The notes: generated by a model from the sequence alone, not told the origin. A DNA stretch of 64,000 bases from JBJHDF01 sp050486405 (GCA_050486405.1 JBJHDF010000010.1:62001-126000); one strand, 5' to 3'; counted from the first letter of the stretch, positions 26,481 to 35,935 are shown. Numbers and translations: made by a program.

Positions 26481-28904
26481 TCAATGGGTACTGATGCGCC
26501 CAGCGTCCTGCTCCGCCTTGCGGCTGGCCTCCTGCTCCAGGGCCCGATATTCCTCGTCACTGAGGGGCTTGGGCATGTACTGCAGAGCAATCTGAAGTAC
26601 ATCGTCAATCCATTTCATCGGCCTGATATCCAGATCTTCCTTGATATTGTCGGGAATTTCCTTTAAATCCCGCTCGTTGTCCGCCGGTATCAATACCGTC
26701 CGGATGCCGGCCCGACGGGCCGCCAACAGCTTTTCCTTGAGACCACCGATGCGCAATACCTCCCCGCGCAAGGTGATCTCGCCAGTCATGGCCACATCGG
26801 CCCGCACCGGCACGCCGGTGAGTACGGACACCAAAGCGGTGCACATAGCCACCCCGGCACTGGGCCCATCCTTGGGCGTCGCGCCTTCCGGCGCATGAAT
26901 ATGGATGTCCACCTTTTCGTGGTAATCTGGTTTTATACCCAGAACCTGACCACGGGAGCGCACCACAGTCAGCGCCGCCTGAATGGATTCCTGCATAACA
27001 TCGCCCAGGGAGCCTGTCTTGATCATGCGCCCCTTGCCGCGCACCGCCGATGCTTCAATGGTGAGCAACTCGCCCCCCACCTGGGTCCAGGCCAGACCAT
27101 TGACCTGCCCTACCTGATCCTCGCTGTCGGCGCGCCCGAAGTCGAATTTGCGTACCCCCAGGTACTCCTCCAAATCCGTCGCTTGAACGACGTCTTTGCG
27201 GGCACTGTTGTCGCGGGCGTGACGTGTCACCACCTTGCGGCAGATCTTGGCAATCTCCCGCTCCAGCCCACGTACGCCCGCTTCCCGGGTGTAATAGCGG
27301 ATCACGTCGCGAATGGTATCCTCACTGATTTCCAGTTCGGATGACTTGAGTCCGTTGGCTTTCATCTGCTTGGGAATCAGATAGCGCGTGGCGATATTGG
27401 CCTTTTCGTCCTCGGTGTAGCCGGGGATACGAATCACCTCCATGCGATCCAGCAACGGACCGGGAATATTCATTGAGTTGGAGGTACAGATGAACATAAC
27501 ATCAGACAGGTCGTAGTCCACTTCCAGATAGTGATCGTTGAAGTGACTGTTCTGCTCCGGGTCGAGAATTTCCAGCAGCGCCGCCGCCGGATCACCGCGA
27601 TAGTCCATACCCATCTTGTCCACTTCATCGAGCAGGAAAAGTGGATTCTTGACGCCAACCTTGGCGAGTTTTTGCACAATCTTGCCCGGCAGCGAACCGA
27701 TATAGGTGCGGCGATGGCCGCGCATCTCCGCTTCGTCGCGGACACCACCCAGCGCCATGCGCACAAACTCGCGATTGGTGGCCTTGGCGATGGACTCACC
27801 CAGCGAGGTCTTGCCCACCCCGGGCGGTCCCACCAGGCACAGTATCGGGCCCTTGACCTTTTTCACCCGTTTCTGCACCGCCAGGTATTCCAGGATGCGC
27901 TCCTTGACCTCCTCCAGACCGTAGTGATCACGCTCCAGCACCTCCTGGGCCTTGTCCAGATCGTGGCGCACGCGGCTGCGCTTCTTCCACGGCACCTTGA
28001 GCATCCAGTCAATGTAGGAGCGCAACACCGACGCCTCGGCAGACATGGGCGACATCATCTTCAGCTTGCCCAGTTCGGCCCGGGCCTTTTCCTCGGCCTC
28101 CCTGGGCATACCGGCGTCGCCGATACGATTTTCCAGCTCGTCAATCTCGTTGACTTCCTCGCCCAACTCACCCAACTCTTTCTGAATGGCCTTCATTTGC
28201 TCGTTCAGGTAGTACTCGCGCTGGCTCTTTTCCATCTGCTTTTTGACGCGGCCGCGAATCTTCTTTTCCACCTGGAACAGATCGATTTCGGAGGCCAGCA
28301 GACCCAACAAGTGCTCCACCCGCTCGCGTACATCGGCCATTTCGAGTACGGTCTGTTTCTGCGGCAGCGCCAGAGACATATGCGCCGCGATGGTGTCCGC
28401 CAATCGGCCCGGCTCGTCAATACCGGTCAGGGAGGTCATGACCTCCGCCGGCACCTTCTTACTGAGGTTGACGTACTCCTCGAACTGAGCAATGGCGGAA
28501 TTGAGTAGCACTTCGGCTTCCCGGCCCAGCAGCTCCACCTCTTCAAGGACCTCCAGGCGGGCACGGTAGTGGCTGCCGGCATCTTCGATGGTATTGATCC
28601 GGGCACGCTCCCCACCCTCCACCAACACTTTTACCGTGCCGTCGGGCAGCTTGAGCAGTTGCAGCACCGTGGCAACGGTGCCGATATCGTAGACATCCTC
28701 GGGCTTGGGATCGTCCTCAGCGGGTGACTTCTGGGCCACCAGCAGCACCTGCTTGTTGGTCTGCATGGCACTGTCCAGGGCCTTGATGGACTTGCTGCGA
28801 CCGACAAACAGAGGAATCACCATATGGGGGTACACCACCACATCGCGCAGGGGTAACAGCGGCAATTCCCGGGAAACGGGTTGACCTGGATCGGCCTCAG
28901 TCAT
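26481..28904 (-). CDS. lon: ATP-dependent protease Lon
   Basis: Lon is a cytoplasmic AAA+ serine protease that degrades misfolded and regulatory proteins. The 807-residue product has the Lon substrate-binding N domain (about 14-205), Walker A GPPGVGKTS (about 365), Walker B FLLDEVDKMG, and the Ser-Lys dyad region DGPSAGVAM with a downstream Lys in the C-terminal protease domain. The start is the ATG at 28904, with GAGGGA six bases upstream, rather than a start two codons earlier. A sigma-32-like promoter precedes it. Confidence 0.97.
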   Translation of the reverse strand: MTEADPGQPVSRELPLLPLRDVVVYPHMVIPLFVGRSKSIKALDSAMQTNKQVLLVAQKSPAEDDPKPEDVYDIGTVATVLQLLKLPDGTVKVLVEGGERARINTIEDAGSHYRARLEVLEEVELLGREAEVLLNSAIAQFEEYVNLSKKVPAEVMTSLTGIDEPGRLADTIAAHMSLALPQKQTVLEMADVRERVEHLLGLLASEIDLFQVEKKIRGRVKKQMEKSQREYYLNEQMKAIQKELGELGEEVNEIDELENRIGDAGMPREAEEKARAELGKLKMMSPMSAEASVLRSYIDWMLKVPWKKRSRVRHDLDKAQEVLERDHYGLEEVKERILEYLAVQKRVKKVKGPILCLVGPPGVGKTSLGESIAKATNREFVRMALGGVRDEAEMRGHRRTYIGSLPGKIVQKLAKVGVKNPLFLLDEVDKMGMDYRGDPAAALLEILDPEQNSHFNDHYLEVDYDLSDVMFICTSNSMNIPGPLLDRMEVIRIPGYTEDEKANIATRYLIPKQMKANGLKSSELEISEDTIRDVIRYYTREAGVRGLEREIAKICRKVVTRHARDNSARKDVVQATDLEEYLGVRKFDFGRADSEDQVGQVNGLAWTQVGGELLTIEASAVRGKGRMIKTGSLGDVMQESIQAALTVVRSRGQVLGIKPDYHEKVDIHIHAPEGATPKDGPSAGVAMCTALVSVLTGVPVRADVAMTGEITLRGEVLRIGGLKEKLLAARRAGIRTVLIPADNERDLKEIPDNIKEDLDIRPMKWIDDVLQIALQYMPKPLSDEEYRALEQEASRKAEQDAGRISTH

Positions 28905-28945
28905 GAACAATCCCTCAATTTCGCAAATTTCGGCTACTGGGTACT

Positions 28946-28974
28946 ATATTGGGGTTGCGAGAAGCGATTGCAAG
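28946..28974 (-). promoter_or_regulatory. Sigma-32 (heat-shock) promoter of lon
   Basis: The minus strand has CTTGCAA, a 13-base spacer and CCCCAATAT, close to the RpoH consensus CTTGAAA-N13-15-CCCCATnT. It lies about 40 bases before the lon ATG and downstream of the clpX terminator, as expected for heat induction of lon. Confidence 0.75.
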
Positions 28975-28986
28975 TAATGGCAAAGC

Positions 28987-29010
28987 AAAAAGCCCCGGAA
29001 TGTCCGGGGC
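28987..29010 (-). terminator. Rho-independent terminator of clpX
   Basis: The minus strand has a perfect 8-base-pair GC-rich stem GCCCCGGA/TCCGGGGC with a 3-base loop and a T5 tract, beginning 10 bases after the clpX stop. Confidence 0.93.
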
Positions 29011-29019
29011 CCTGTGGGG

Positions 29020-30318
29020 CTAGTCTTCCTTGCCCGCAGTCTTGGATTGAGGTTCGCTGCGTTCGTAGACCAACAGCGGTTCGGACTCCCCCTTGATCAC
29101 CGACTCGTCCACCACCACCTTGATGACGTTTTCCTCAGAGGGAATGCGATACATGGTATCCAGCAGCACGGATTCCATGATGGAACGCAGTCCCCGGGCA
29201 CCGGTTTTGCGCTCCATGGCCTTGTGCGCCACGGCGCGCAGGGCATCGCTGCGAAAATCGATGTCCACGCCTTCCATTTCGAACAGGCGTGCGTATTGCT
29301 TGGTAAGTGCATTCTTGGGCTCGGTGAGGATTTCCACCAACGCCTCCTCGTCCAACTCGTCCAGGGTGGCAATCACCGGCAGACGACCGACAAACTCTGG
29401 AATCAGGCCATAGCGCACCAGATCTTCCGGCTCCAGGTCGTGCAGCGTTTCGCCGACGTTGCGCTTATCGTTCTTGCTTTTGACTTCCGCATTGAAGCCG
29501 ATACCGCCCTTCTCCGAACGATCGCGAATCACCTTGTCGAGACCGGCAAAGGCACCGCCACAGATAAAAAGAATATTGCCGGTATCCACTTGCAGAAATT
29601 CCTGCTGTGGGTGCTTGCGTCCACCCTGGGGCGGCACCGACGCCACGGTGCCCTCGATCAACTTCAACAGCGCCTGCTGTACACCTTCACCGGATACGTC
29701 CCGGGTAATGGAGGGGTTGTCTGACTTGCGGGACACCTTGTCGATTTCGTCGATGTAGACAATGCCCTGCTGCGCCTTGTCCACATCGTAGTCGCACTTC
29801 TGCAACAGCTTTTGGATAATATTTTCGACGTCCTCGCCGACGTAACCCGCCTCGGTCAAGGTGGTGGCGTCGGCAATGGTAAAGGGCACGTCCAGCAGGC
29901 GTGCCAGAGTTTCCGCCAGCAGAGTCTTGCCACTGCCGGTGGGGCCGACCATAAGAATATTGCTCTTGCCCAGCTCGACCGATTCCTTATCCTTACTCTT
30001 GTCGCCGGAACGCAGGCGTTTGTAGTGGTTATACACCGCTACCGCAAGCACTTTCTTGGCGCGCTGTTGGCCGATCACATACTGGTCGAGGATGGCAGAA
30101 ATCTCGTGGGGTTTGGGCAGCTTGTCAGAAGAACCCTCGCTGCTGCCCTCCTGAATCTCTTCGCGGATGATATCGTTGCACAGATCGACACATTCGTCAC
30201 AAATAAAGACGGACGGGCCGGCAATCAACTTGCGCACCTCGTGCTGGCTCTTGCCACAAAAGGAGCAATAGAGCAGTTTGCCGTTCTTGTCGCTGCTGTC
30301 GCTGGTGCGGTCAGTCAT
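29020..30318 (-). CDS. clpX: ATP-dependent unfoldase ClpX
   Basis: ClpX is the AAA+ unfoldase that feeds substrates to ClpP. The 432-residue product has the N-terminal zinc-binding domain with Cys18, Cys21, Cys40 and Cys43, Walker A GPTGSGKT (about 120), Walker B IVYIDEIDK, the IGF-type ClpP-contact loop region (SEKGGIGFNAE) and sensor GLIPEFVGRLPV. It is separated from clpP by a 1.15-kb radical-SAM gene, unlike the usual direct clpP-clpX arrangement, and ends in a strong terminator. Confidence 0.97.
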   Translation of the reverse strand: MTDRTSDSSDKNGKLLYCSFCGKSQHEVRKLIAGPSVFICDECVDLCNDIIREEIQEGSSEGSSDKLPKPHEISAILDQYVIGQQRAKKVLAVAVYNHYKRLRSGDKSKDKESVELGKSNILMVGPTGSGKTLLAETLARLLDVPFTIADATTLTEAGYVGEDVENIIQKLLQKCDYDVDKAQQGIVYIDEIDKVSRKSDNPSITRDVSGEGVQQALLKLIEGTVASVPPQGGRKHPQQEFLQVDTGNILFICGGAFAGLDKVIRDRSEKGGIGFNAEVKSKNDKRNVGETLHDLEPEDLVRYGLIPEFVGRLPVIATLDELDEEALVEILTEPKNALTKQYARLFEMEGVDIDFRSDALRAVAHKAMERKTGARGLRSIMESVLLDTMYRIPSEENVIKVVVDESVIKGESEPLLVYERSEPQSKTAGKED

Positions 30319-30426
30319 TAAAGCACTCCGTCAAATCAAGGTGCGGGGACAGACAACAGCTGCACCCAGCACCTAAACAAAATTACATAACAAATCACAT
30401 AGTACCACTCACCAGGAGTGGCACTC

Positions 30427-31578
30427 CTACGCCGGCTCTTTCTTCATGCCCAAAAACCCGGCAAGGTAAATATTGTCTTCCGCGTCATCCAACTGGGTTA
30501 CGCTGATCTTGTTCGGATCCTGAACCTTGCTCTCGACGCCCTGCGTCACGAAGTTCAAATTTTCCGAGATCCCCAGGGAAACCTTGGGATGACTGAAAAT
30601 CGGGTCCTGCAGCAACTCAACCAAACTTTGGTATTTGGGGTGAGAAGGCCTATGAACCGCCCGATTCAGATAGGCCTGCTCACTGAAAGTCCCCCAGTTA
30701 CCTATACTGGTAAAGAGAATGCTGTCGGCATTATGCTCCAGGCAAAAGTGAACAAAGTCGATCATTTCATGCCAGTTGTTTTCCTGCACCACAAAATTGG
30801 TCTGCAGAAAATTAAACTCTTCCGCTGCCCTCAAACCGGCAACAAAAGCAAAGTTTTCCAGCTGTTTCTCCCAGTTCGCCGGATAGCGATTCTCCTCGAA
30901 GGTCGCCTTTGACGCACCATCAAAGGATATCTCTATATCAGTAATCTGGCGATGAACCGGCTTCAGGCGCTCCCAGTGTTTGGCGTCCAGCAGTTGCCCA
31001 TTGGTATGCAACCGTATGCGCAAATCAGGGTATTCCGCCAAGCATCCATTAGTCAGAATATGCCAAAAGTGCCGGCTGGCAAATGGATCACCCGAGCCGG
31101 TAATATTGATAAACTCCAAGCCTTCGCCCAATTCACCCAGCACTTCTTCAAACAACTTGTCATTGGCAAGTCGCTCTTCCTTGTTCGCCATCCTGACTTC
31201 TGTACGACAGGATGGGCAGGCCAGATTACACGAGCTGTCGTAACCACAGTTCAGATACTTGGGCAACGACGGATTGTCAATCTCCTTTTCCAGACGCTTG
31301 ACATAAGCGTCGGGCACATACATAACCGGCCCACTGACTTCGCGTAAATGGGGGCACAGTTCGGCGTTGCAGTACTTAAAGCTACCGTCGAGCACCGATT
31401 TGCGAATTTCCCGCGCCTGCTCGCCAAACCAAACCTCCCGCGCGCCCTGCTCGGGCAGCTTGCCAATGGGAGTGTTTATCCAGCCGGAACAGCACGAATA
31501 GGCTTGCTTGTTCCATCCCAACTCAAACCACATGAGAGGCTTTACACAGACCAACTGCTTGCCATCCAGATTCTTCAT
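30427..31578 (-). CDS. Radical SAM protein with N-terminal SPASM-like domain
   Basis: The 383-residue protein has a radical-SAM cluster motif CX3CX2C at Cys117, Cys121 and Cys124 (CNLACPSC), followed by a GSGDPF segment like the SAM-binding GGEP region. Residues 1-80 carry a separate cysteine set (Cys11, Cys29, Cys30, Cys70, Cys75) in a layout like SPASM/twitch auxiliary-cluster domains, placed before rather than after the core. The substrate is unknown. AGGAG lies 10 bases before the ATG. It lies between clpP and clpX and looks more AT-rich than both. I saw no precursor-peptide ORF in either flanking gap. Confidence 0.82.
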   Translation of the reverse strand: MKNLDGKQLVCVKPLMWFELGWNKQAYSCCSGWINTPIGKLPEQGAREVWFGEQAREIRKSVLDGSFKYCNAELCPHLREVSGPVMYVPDAYVKRLEKEIDNPSLPKYLNCGYDSSCNLACPSCRTEVRMANKEERLANDKLFEEVLGELGEGLEFINITGSGDPFASRHFWHILTNGCLAEYPDLRIRLHTNGQLLDAKHWERLKPVHRQITDIEISFDGASKATFEENRYPANWEKQLENFAFVAGLRAAEEFNFLQTNFVVQENNWHEMIDFVHFCLEHNADSILFTSIGNWGTFSEQAYLNRAVHRPSHPKYQSLVELLQDPIFSHPKVSLGISENLNFVTQGVESKVQDPNKISVTQLDDAEDNIYLAGFLGMKKEPA

Positions 31579-31647
31579 GCGGCGGTCAACTCCTCATTGC
31601 ATATGCCCAGCTCGGCATCGCGTAATCAGACGCCAAATAACCGTAAC

Positions 31648-31670
31648 ATATAAAAATATTGTTTTTATAT
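31648..31670. repeat. AT-only inverted repeat between clpP and the radical-SAM gene
   Basis: There are perfect 9-base arms ATATAAAAA and TTTTTATAT with a 5-base loop, 9 bases after the clpP stop, in a 101-base gap. It could act as a weak terminator after clpP or a promoter-region element. Its composition contrasts with the flanks. Confidence 0.6.
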
Positions 31671-31679
31671 AATCAATTA

Positions 31680-32366
31680 CTATTTGTCGGCTGCAGCGCG
31701 CTTATCGATCACGGCATCTATTAAACCATACTCTTTGGCCTCAGTGGCCGTCAAGAAATGGTCCCTTTCAGTCTCCAGGGCGATTTTCTCCACCGGCTGG
31801 CCGGTGTGCTGCGCCATAATCTCGTTAAGTCGTTGACGCAGTTTGAGAATTTCCTGGGCATGGATATGGATATCCGAGGCTTGGCCCTGGGCACCACCTG
31901 AGGGCTGGTGGATCATCACCCGTGAATTGGGCAGGCAGTAGCGCTTGCCCTCGGCGCCGGCGCAGAGCAGAAAAGCCCCCATACTGCAGGCTTGGCCAAT
32001 ACACATGGTACTGACACTGGGCTTGATGAACTGCATGGTGTCGTAAATAGAGAGGCCGGCCGTAACCACGCCCCCGGGCGAATTGATGTACAGATGTATG
32101 TCCTTGTCCGGGTTTTCCGCCTCCAGGAACAGCATCTGGGCCACCACCAGATTGGCCATATGGTCTTCCACCGGGCCCACCAGGAATATCACCCGCTCCT
32201 TGAGCAGGCGGGAATAGATGTCGTAGGAGCGCTCGCCGCGAGCCGTCTGCTCCACCACCATCGGTACCAGAGTTGACGAAACATCCATCGCGGAAGGTCT
32301 GGAAAAATCGTAGGCCATGGGATTGGGATTTCCTTGCATCAGTTTGAACAATTTTTGGTCAGCCAT
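31680..32366 (-). CDS. clpP: ATP-dependent Clp protease proteolytic subunit ClpP
   Basis: ClpP is the tetradecameric serine protease of ClpXP/ClpAP. The 228-residue product shows the catalytic Ser in GQACSMGAF, the His in MIHQPSGG and the downstream Asp in ERDHFLTATEA. The N-terminus is slightly long, consistent with a cleaved propeptide. GGAG lies 5 bases before the ATG. It follows tig with a hairpin-containing gap. Confidence 0.97.
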   Translation of the reverse strand: MADQKLFKLMQGNPNPMAYDFSRPSAMDVSSTLVPMVVEQTARGERSYDIYSRLLKERVIFLVGPVEDHMANLVVAQMLFLEAENPDKDIHLYINSPGGVVTAGLSIYDTMQFIKPSVSTMCIGQACSMGAFLLCAGAEGKRYCLPNSRVMIHQPSGGAQGQASDIHIHAQEILKLRQRLNEIMAQHTGQPVEKIALETERDHFLTATEAKEYGLIDAVIDKRAAADK

Positions 32367-32481
32367 AGCCGCTCCGTTGGATACCCGGAGCCGCCTGCCG
32401 GTGCCCGCATTTGTGGAGCTTAGCCTGTGTGGGGATTTAATGCCACAAGTATGGCGTGGTGCAGCGGGTATCGGAGGGAGT

Positions 32482-32517
32482 TTTCCGCGCAGCGCCGAGA
32501 GCGGCGCCGCGCGGAAA
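32482..32517. repeat. Strong hairpin between tig and clpP
   Basis: This is a near-perfect palindrome with arms of 9 and 6 bases separated by one mismatch (TTTCCGCGC-x-GCGCCG and its complement) around a 4-base AGAG loop. It lies 8 bases after the tig stop. No T tract follows on either strand, so it may be an attenuator, an RNA-stability element or a processing site. Confidence 0.65.
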
Positions 32518-32524
32518 GGCGGCG

Positions 32525-33835
32525 TTACTGGTCGCCTTTTTTCTTCATGATATCGTCGTAACTGCTCTGCTCGTCGATGACTTTGGCCTGCTCCACCACC
32601 AGGTCCACCACCTGATCTTCCAGAGCAGCGGATTCGATACCGGCCAACAGGTCCTGGTTGCCGTAGTAGTAGTTCACCACCTCCTCCGGCTCCTCGTAGG
32701 TGGAGGCCACATCTTCCACCATGCCGCGTACGCGCTTGGCATCGGGCTTGAGTTTGTTGGCCTTGACGATCTCACCGACGATCAGCCCCAGGGCAACCCG
32801 GCGTTGGGCCTCTTCCTGGAAGATACCATCGGGCAGTTGCGAGGACATATCCTGATTCTGCTGAATACCCAGACGCTGCAGCATCTGATTGCGCAGGGTG
32901 CGGATTTCCTGAGCCACCAGAGCCCGGGGCAGCTCCGGGCTGTGGGCGCCCAGCAGGGCGTCCATGACGCTGACCTTGGTTTTGGCCTTGAGCGCGTTTT
33001 TCAGCTCGCGCACCATATTGGCCTTGACCTCCTTGCGGAAGGTCTTGACGCCGCCGGTATCAACACCCAGCTTCTGGAAAAACGCCTTTTTCAGTTCGGG
33101 CAATACTGCTTCCTGAACCTTGTTCACCTTGACCGCGAACTCTGTTTTGGCACCACGCAGGTCTTCGGCGTGATAGTCGTCGGGAAAGGTAATTTTCAGC
33201 GTCTTTTCATCGCCGGCGGACAGGCCCACCAGGCCATCTTCAAAACCGGGAATCATGCGGCCGGAGCCCAACTCCAGATCGACGCCCTCGCCTTTGCCGC
33301 CTTCAAACTCCTTGCCATCGCGAGTACCGGTAAAGTCGATGTTAACGCGATCGCCTTCGGCGGCGGCGCGATCCACGTCCTGCCAGGTGGCCTGCTGCTT
33401 GCGCAGCACTTCGATCATGTTGTCGACGTCCTCTTCCGTCACCTCGGCAGCGTAGCGGGTGATTTCAAAACCGGAGAAGTCGCCCAGCTCAACCGACGGA
33501 TAGACTTCAAAAGTGGCCACAAACTCCAGATCCTTGCCTTCGGCCATCTGTTTGGGCTGAATGGAAGGCTGACCGGCGGGGCGCACATTTTCCTGCTGCA
33601 CGGCCTCATAGAAAGAGCGGCTGATCACCTCGCCCACCACTTCCTGGCGTACGCCATCGCCGTAGCGCTGCTTGACCACCTTCATGGGCACCTTGCCCTT
33701 GCGGAAGCCGTTCAGACGAATGTTTTTGGCGGCCTGTGCCAGGCGCTTTTGCACCTCGCTCTCCACTTGCTGGGCGGGGACGCCAATGGTCAGGCGACGC
33801 TCCAGTCCGGAGGTTGTTTCAATTGAAACCTGCAT
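32525..33835 (-). CDS. tig: Trigger factor
   Basis: Trigger factor is the ribosome-bound chaperone and peptidyl-prolyl isomerase. The 436-residue product has the N-terminal ribosome-binding signature (GFRKGKVPMKVV, about 43-54), an FKBP-type domain (about 155-245, GDRVNIDFTGTRDGKEFEGG) and a helical C-terminal domain. I chose the ATG giving MQVSIETT, with GAGGA just upstream. A start 20 codons earlier has no support. It follows tRNA-Leu, as in other gammaproteobacteria. Confidence 0.96.
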   Translation of the reverse strand: MQVSIETTSGLERRLTIGVPAQQVESEVQKRLAQAAKNIRLNGFRKGKVPMKVVKQRYGDGVRQEVVGEVISRSFYEAVQQENVRPAGQPSIQPKQMAEGKDLEFVATFEVYPSVELGDFSGFEITRYAAEVTEEDVDNMIEVLRKQQATWQDVDRAAAEGDRVNIDFTGTRDGKEFEGGKGEGVDLELGSGRMIPGFEDGLVGLSAGDEKTLKITFPDDYHAEDLRGAKTEFAVKVNKVQEAVLPELKKAFFQKLGVDTGGVKTFRKEVKANMVRELKNALKAKTKVSVMDALLGAHSPELPRALVAQEIRTLRNQMLQRLGIQQNQDMSSQLPDGIFQEEAQRRVALGLIVGEIVKANKLKPDAKRVRGMVEDVASTYEEPEEVVNYYYGNQDLLAGIESAALEDQVVDLVVEQAKVIDEQSSYDDIMKKKGDQ

Positions 33836-33910
33836 ATGTTCCTCGTGAATAAACTGATGATGCCTCTGCATCACTAATCCGCCTGCCAAGTGCAAACGGT
33901 GTCAAACACT

Positions 33911-33995
<85 letters not shown>

Positions 33996-34132
33996 GTGCC
34001 CGATAACCCGGTTCAGGACTCTGCCCCGACCCCGGGAGAAAACATAACCCTTTGATTTTTATGGAAAAATCTGTATCCGGGACGGCGCTCTGGCGCGAAG
34101 GGAGGGAATTGTGCCACAGTCGCCCCCCACGT

Positions 34133-35500
34133 TCAACAAGACCGGGGCACGGCCCTGAGCAGCACAGTCGCCAGCGACGCTCCGGCAACGCACACCGTGT
34201 TACTGCCCGGCGGGATCAGCACGGCGTTTTCCGGCGTCAAAATCCGCTCCCTCACCCGGGCCTCGCCCACCAGCGTCATCACCAGGGAAACGGACTCCGG
34301 GGGTACAGTCCAGCGGGAGCCCGGATCGAGAAAGACCCGCTGCACCGCAAAATCGTCAAACAGCGCCACCTGCTCCACCCGCACGCCGCCGTCATCCACC
34401 AGCACCACCGGATCCGGCTCCCGGGGCGCACCCAGTTCCACCCGCTCCAGCGCCTCCGCCGTGTCCCAGTGGGACTGGGTCAACACCTTCTGGGCAAAGG
34501 AAAGAATCTTGCGCTCGTACACCGGCGTCTGAAACTCCACCACCCGTACGCCGTGCTGCAGCGCATGAGGTACCCGGCAGGGCACCCTGACCAGATCCCC
34601 CACCCGCAGCGGCTTCAGCGCCGTAAATGCCTCCATCTCCCGGCGCAAAGCGGCTTCCTGCGCCAGCAATTCCGGCGCCAGCTCCGCCTGCCACTGCCGC
34701 AGACTGGTCACCGGCAGCGGCGCATCGGGGGCGATACCCTCCTCCCGTCGCCGGCCGTCCAACCGCTCATCGATTTCCCGGCGCACCGTCTGATAGGCGG
34801 TCACCGCCGCCAGATAGGCCGCGCGAAAGGCGGCATCGTCGCCAAAACTCTCGCGCCTGCGCTGATCAAAACCAAAGCGAATGCCCCCGGTGCCATCCGG
34901 CCAAGCCTTGGGGTCCACATGGCTGACCACATAGACCTCCCGCTTCTGTTCGTGCATCTCGAAATACAGGTCGCCGTAGACTTCATCCGGCAGCGGGTCG
35001 AGTACCTTCAACAGCACCGGCTGCCCATCGGCACTGCCCAGCAGACGACGCGGCGCCAGCGACAGCAGCCAGGGCAAGGGCGTGTTGCAATCGCCCTCGC
35101 CCACCGCCGACTGCCCCCGGGCCTCGATGCCGGTGTACCAGATCTCCTGCCCCCAGGGCTTGGCAATACACACCGGCACCAACGGCAGCGGCGCCGACAG
35201 ATTCAGCCAGGGCACACCGAGTGTTGCCGCCAACGCCCGCAGTGCTTCGGGTGTCTCCTCACTCGCCGCCAACGCATCCAGCACCTCCGCCTTGGCTTCG
35301 CTGACAAACGCCATCACCGCAACCGCATCACCCGCAGCCTCCACCGCAACAGCCGCCACCAGCTCCACTGCGGGAGCACCGGGCAGATAGTACTGCGCGA
35401 ATTCGTAACGCACGGCAAAACACAACGAACCCCCCGGCGACATTGCACGGATTTTTTCGTCGATCAGGCTTTCGGGATCACTAACGGAAAACAGTTTCAA
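34133..35500 (-). CDS. Mannose-6-phosphate isomerase-like (cupin) protein
   Basis: This is a 455-residue protein with local resemblance to class I phosphomannose isomerases. KPWGQEIWYTG is near residue 114, and a cupin-type stretch is near 305-345 (RVPCRVPHALQHGVRVVEFQTPVYE). A second cupin-like C-terminal part follows (about 365-450). It is Ala/Val/Glu-rich and has no signal peptide. Substrate is uncertain and true isomerase activity is not assured, since the usual set of metal ligands is not obvious. The start is either this TTG, after GAGAT, or an ATG at codon 20. It stands alone, 137 bases upstream of the tRNA-Leu gene. Confidence 0.65.
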   Translation of the reverse strand: MKLFSVSDPESLIDEKIRAMSPGGSLCFAVRYEFAQYYLPGAPAVELVAAVAVEAAGDAVAVMAFVSEAKAEVLDALAASEETPEALRALAATLGVPWLNLSAPLPLVPVCIAKPWGQEIWYTGIEARGQSAVGEGDCNTPLPWLLSLAPRRLLGSADGQPVLLKVLDPLPDEVYGDLYFEMHEQKREVYVVSHVDPKAWPDGTGGIRFGFDQRRRESFGDDAAFRAAYLAAVTAYQTVRREIDERLDGRRREEGIAPDAPLPVTSLRQWQAELAPELLAQEAALRREMEAFTALKPLRVGDLVRVPCRVPHALQHGVRVVEFQTPVYERKILSFAQKVLTQSHWDTAEALERVELGAPREPDPVVLVDDGGVRVEQVALFDDFAVQRVFLDPGSRWTVPPESVSLVMTLVGEARVRERILTPENAVLIPPGSNTVCVAGASLATVLLRAVPRSC

Positions 35501-35567
35501 GAATTGGTTATCTCAGCTTATATATCAGATTTAGAAAGTCGTATCTTTCACTTTCAGTGCCAACGGC

Positions 35568-35671
35568 GGAGGTTGGCGCAGTGCTTCCGGGACACGCCGT
35601 AAACCCATCCCTGGGGGCTCGCACACCGCTTCCTTGCGGTGTACGGTCCCGGAAGCACTGCCCCAACCTCC
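35568..35671. repeat. Long palindromic intergenic repeat, copy B1
   Basis: In the 435-base gap between the ManA-like gene and fadA, outer arms 35568-35593 and 35646-35671 are complementary over 26 bases with one mismatch. An inner hairpin has perfect 7-base arms (ACACCGC/GCGGTGT, 35623-35642). Its reverse strand shares a 34-base block with copy A, with one difference. Confidence 0.8.
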
Positions 35672-35738
35672 TTTAACATCGTTACTTCGAACAACAACGG
35701 AAAAAGTACAGAAGTTTCCGATAGCACGTAGGACAGGG

Positions 35739-35880
35739 AGGTTGGGAGCGTCTTTGGCAACCCTCGCGTCACGACTGCACGGATGCAGGAGGTAGAGCAA
35801 CGCAGGAGCAGTTGCCGAGGGATGACGCGCGGGAGCTACAGGGATGTATTTACCGCGTTTGCCAAAGGCGCTACCGACCT
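35739..35880. repeat. Long palindromic intergenic repeat, copy B2
   Basis: Outer arms 35739-35760 and 35859-35880 pair over 22 bases with three mismatches or wobbles. A middle stem pairs 35761-35771 with 35823-35833, and an innermost GCAAC/GTTGC hairpin lies in the 45-base block (35773-35817) shared with copy A. The outer-arm sequence differs from that of copies A and B1, yet each copy is self-complementary. Confidence 0.78.
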
Positions 35881-35935
35881 CACTGGCCGACCAGCTTAGT
35901 GGCGCCAATACCACGGCCCACCAAACAGAACCGAA

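Noticed and set aside
30411..30428. Short palindrome AGGAGTG/CACTCCT at the end of the radical-SAM gene
   Set aside because: The one-base spacer leaves no usable hairpin loop and there is no T tract, so it is not called as a terminator.
32420..32460. Possible sigma-32 promoter before clpP (CTTGTGG then CCCCACAC)
   Set aside because: The distance between the two elements is about four bases too short for sigma-32.
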